Assembly: GCA_001464585.1 (NCBI GenBank)
Contig: LNFF01000035.1
Location: forward strand, 1-64,000
Source of the DNA: Gammaproteobacteria bacterium Ga0077554
GTDB taxonomy: Bacteria > Pseudomonadota > Gammaproteobacteria > Ga0077554 > Ga007554
Direction: 5' to 3'
Length of the DNA: 64,000 nt
The notes under the pieces were generated by a model. That model was not told where the DNA came from and did not search any database. It saw only the letters and a list, made by a program, of their open reading frames with translations. Position 1 is the first letter of the stretch, and the number at the start of each line of letters is the position of its first letter. Made by a program: the position numbers and the translations under genes. Shown piece after piece: positions 63,486 through 64,000 of this stretch.

Positions 63486-63628
63486 AGGGTGCCTCTATAA
63501 ATTCGATCAAGGTGCGAGGGCAAGGCGAAAATAGGCGAAAAAGCGGAGTGTACACGAAGTACATGAGCATTTTGAGCCTATTTTCAACGCGGCCATCGCG
63601 GCTTTAGCGAACTTATAGAGGTGCCCTT
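63486..63628. repeat. 143-bp inverted-repeat element between lapB and pyrF
   Basis: AGGGTGCCTCTATAAATTCG (63486-63505) and CGAACTTATAGAGGTGCCCT (63608-63627) are 20-nt arms with two mismatches. Between them GAAAATAGGC and GCCTATTTTC pair as a second stem, around GAGTGTACACGAAGTACATG. It looks like a MITE-like or structured dispersed element. It separates two genes that are normally adjacent. Confidence 0.7.
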
Positions 63629-63634
63629 TATCAC

Positions 63635-64000
63635 TCAGGGCGTTTCATCCAATCCCTGCACCGGCTTCATAACACCCCATTTCTTGCAACTTGGACATTG
63701 CCAATGCAGTGACTTTCCGGAAAATCCACATTGCCCACATTGATAAAGTGGCCGCTCTTGCAGCAGCTTTTTTATCGCCGTATTGAGCGTCAGCAACTGC
63801 CCACGTATCTTGCCTTCACTGCCCACAAGATACAAGTCCACCAGACACGCCAATCCTGACAAGGTAGGTTGTTTATTGAGATGTTCAACAACAAAAATCG
63901 CCGCGTCCTGCTCCCCCTGCTGATCACGCAGCAACTCGGCAAATGCGAGAAGCGGTACCACCCCCGCGTATTTTTGCAAAATCTGCTTAAGGTATCCGGC
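63635..64000 (-). CDS. lapB: LapB (YciM), C-terminal part, runs off the window
   Basis: About 121 codons are visible, open to the window edge. The TPR-like part (LLAFAELLRDQQGEQDAAIF, VVEHLNKQPTLSGLACLVDL) is followed by the rubredoxin-like metal-binding domain YQCGQCGFSGKSLHWQCPSC, with four Cys in two C-x2-C pairs, and the KWGVMKP end. LapB with FtsH controls LpxC turnover and so LPS synthesis. The adjacency to pyrF supports the call. The start codon is outside the window. Confidence 0.9.
   Translation of the reverse strand, partial: AGYLKQILQKYAGVVPLLAFAELLRDQQGEQDAAIFVVEHLNKQPTLSGLACLVDLYLVGSEGKIRGQLLTLNTAIKKLLQERPLYQCGQCGFSGKSLHWQCPSCKKWGVMKPVQGLDETP

Overview
The window is a chromosomal segment of a gammaproteobacterium. 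No rRNA or tRNA gene was seen. The evidence is gene order: accA next to dnaE, cysG-serS-crcB-rarA, yciO-M50-trpS-scpA-scpB-rluB divergent from yciB-yciI-bolA, nnrD-tsaE-amiC, leuD-leuB-asd-fimV, and lapB-pyrF. These blocks are typical of Gammaproteobacteria. The genome is rich in short palindromic intergenic repeats, and several families occur here in multiple copies.

Layout. (1) 1-5.2 kb is an accessory, repeat-filled region. It holds an AT-rich two-gene operon of unknown function, a vapBC toxin-antitoxin locus whose toxin is broken by a dispersed repeat, a second vapC remnant with a nonsense codon, and a small IPT/TIG protein. (2) 5.2-9.3 kb holds a PNPOx-like flavin-binding protein, an NsrR-type Rrf2 regulator and a large FG-GAP/TIG lipoprotein that ends near a 47-bp palindrome. 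(3) 9.3-11.4 kb is glnK-amtB behind a recognisable sigma-54 promoter and NtrC site. (4) 11.4-34.9 kb is mainly minus-strand housekeeping: putA, tilS, accA, dnaE, rnhB, cysG, serS, crcB, rarA, a coupled GDPD/glycerol-3-phosphate dehydrogenase pair, rluB, scpB, scpA, trpS, a site-2 protease and a YciO-like protein, plus a small toxin-antitoxin relic. (5) 35.0-36.2 kb is yciB-yciI-bolA. (6) 36.2-38.7 kb is a probable retron: a structured msr-msd-like region bounded by 10-nt complementary ends, then a reverse transcriptase fused to a C-terminal TOPRIM domain. Relics of REP elements and a REP-associated tyrosine transposase lie on both sides. (7) 38.9-39.5 kb is a bacterial alternative oxidase. (8) 39.5-49.1 kb carries cell-wall amidase, tsaE, nnrD, leuDB, asd, fimV and an EcfT-like membrane protein. 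(9) 49.1-60.7 kb is a copper/silver island: a CopA ATPase with extra N-terminal metal-binding motifs, a PilZ protein, a Cys/His/Met-rich secreted protein, a His-rich DUF2231 membrane protein, a lipoprotein cytochrome c, a CusCBA-type efflux system, a CusF-like protein and a Met/His-rich periplasmic protein. (10) 60.7-64 kb holds a GH8 glycosidase, a Wzz-like protein, pyrF and the end of lapB.

The strongest candidate for a notable system is the single-gene RT-TOPRIM retron with its upstream ncRNA. RT-TOPRIM retrons are a known but sparsely characterised class (my recollection is type I-C), so the novelty lies in this instance and its REP/RAYT setting. Secondary points are the bacterial alternative oxidase, the repeat-destroyed vapC, a dispersed repeat read in the same frame by two copper-island proteins, and a probable CTG start for tilS.
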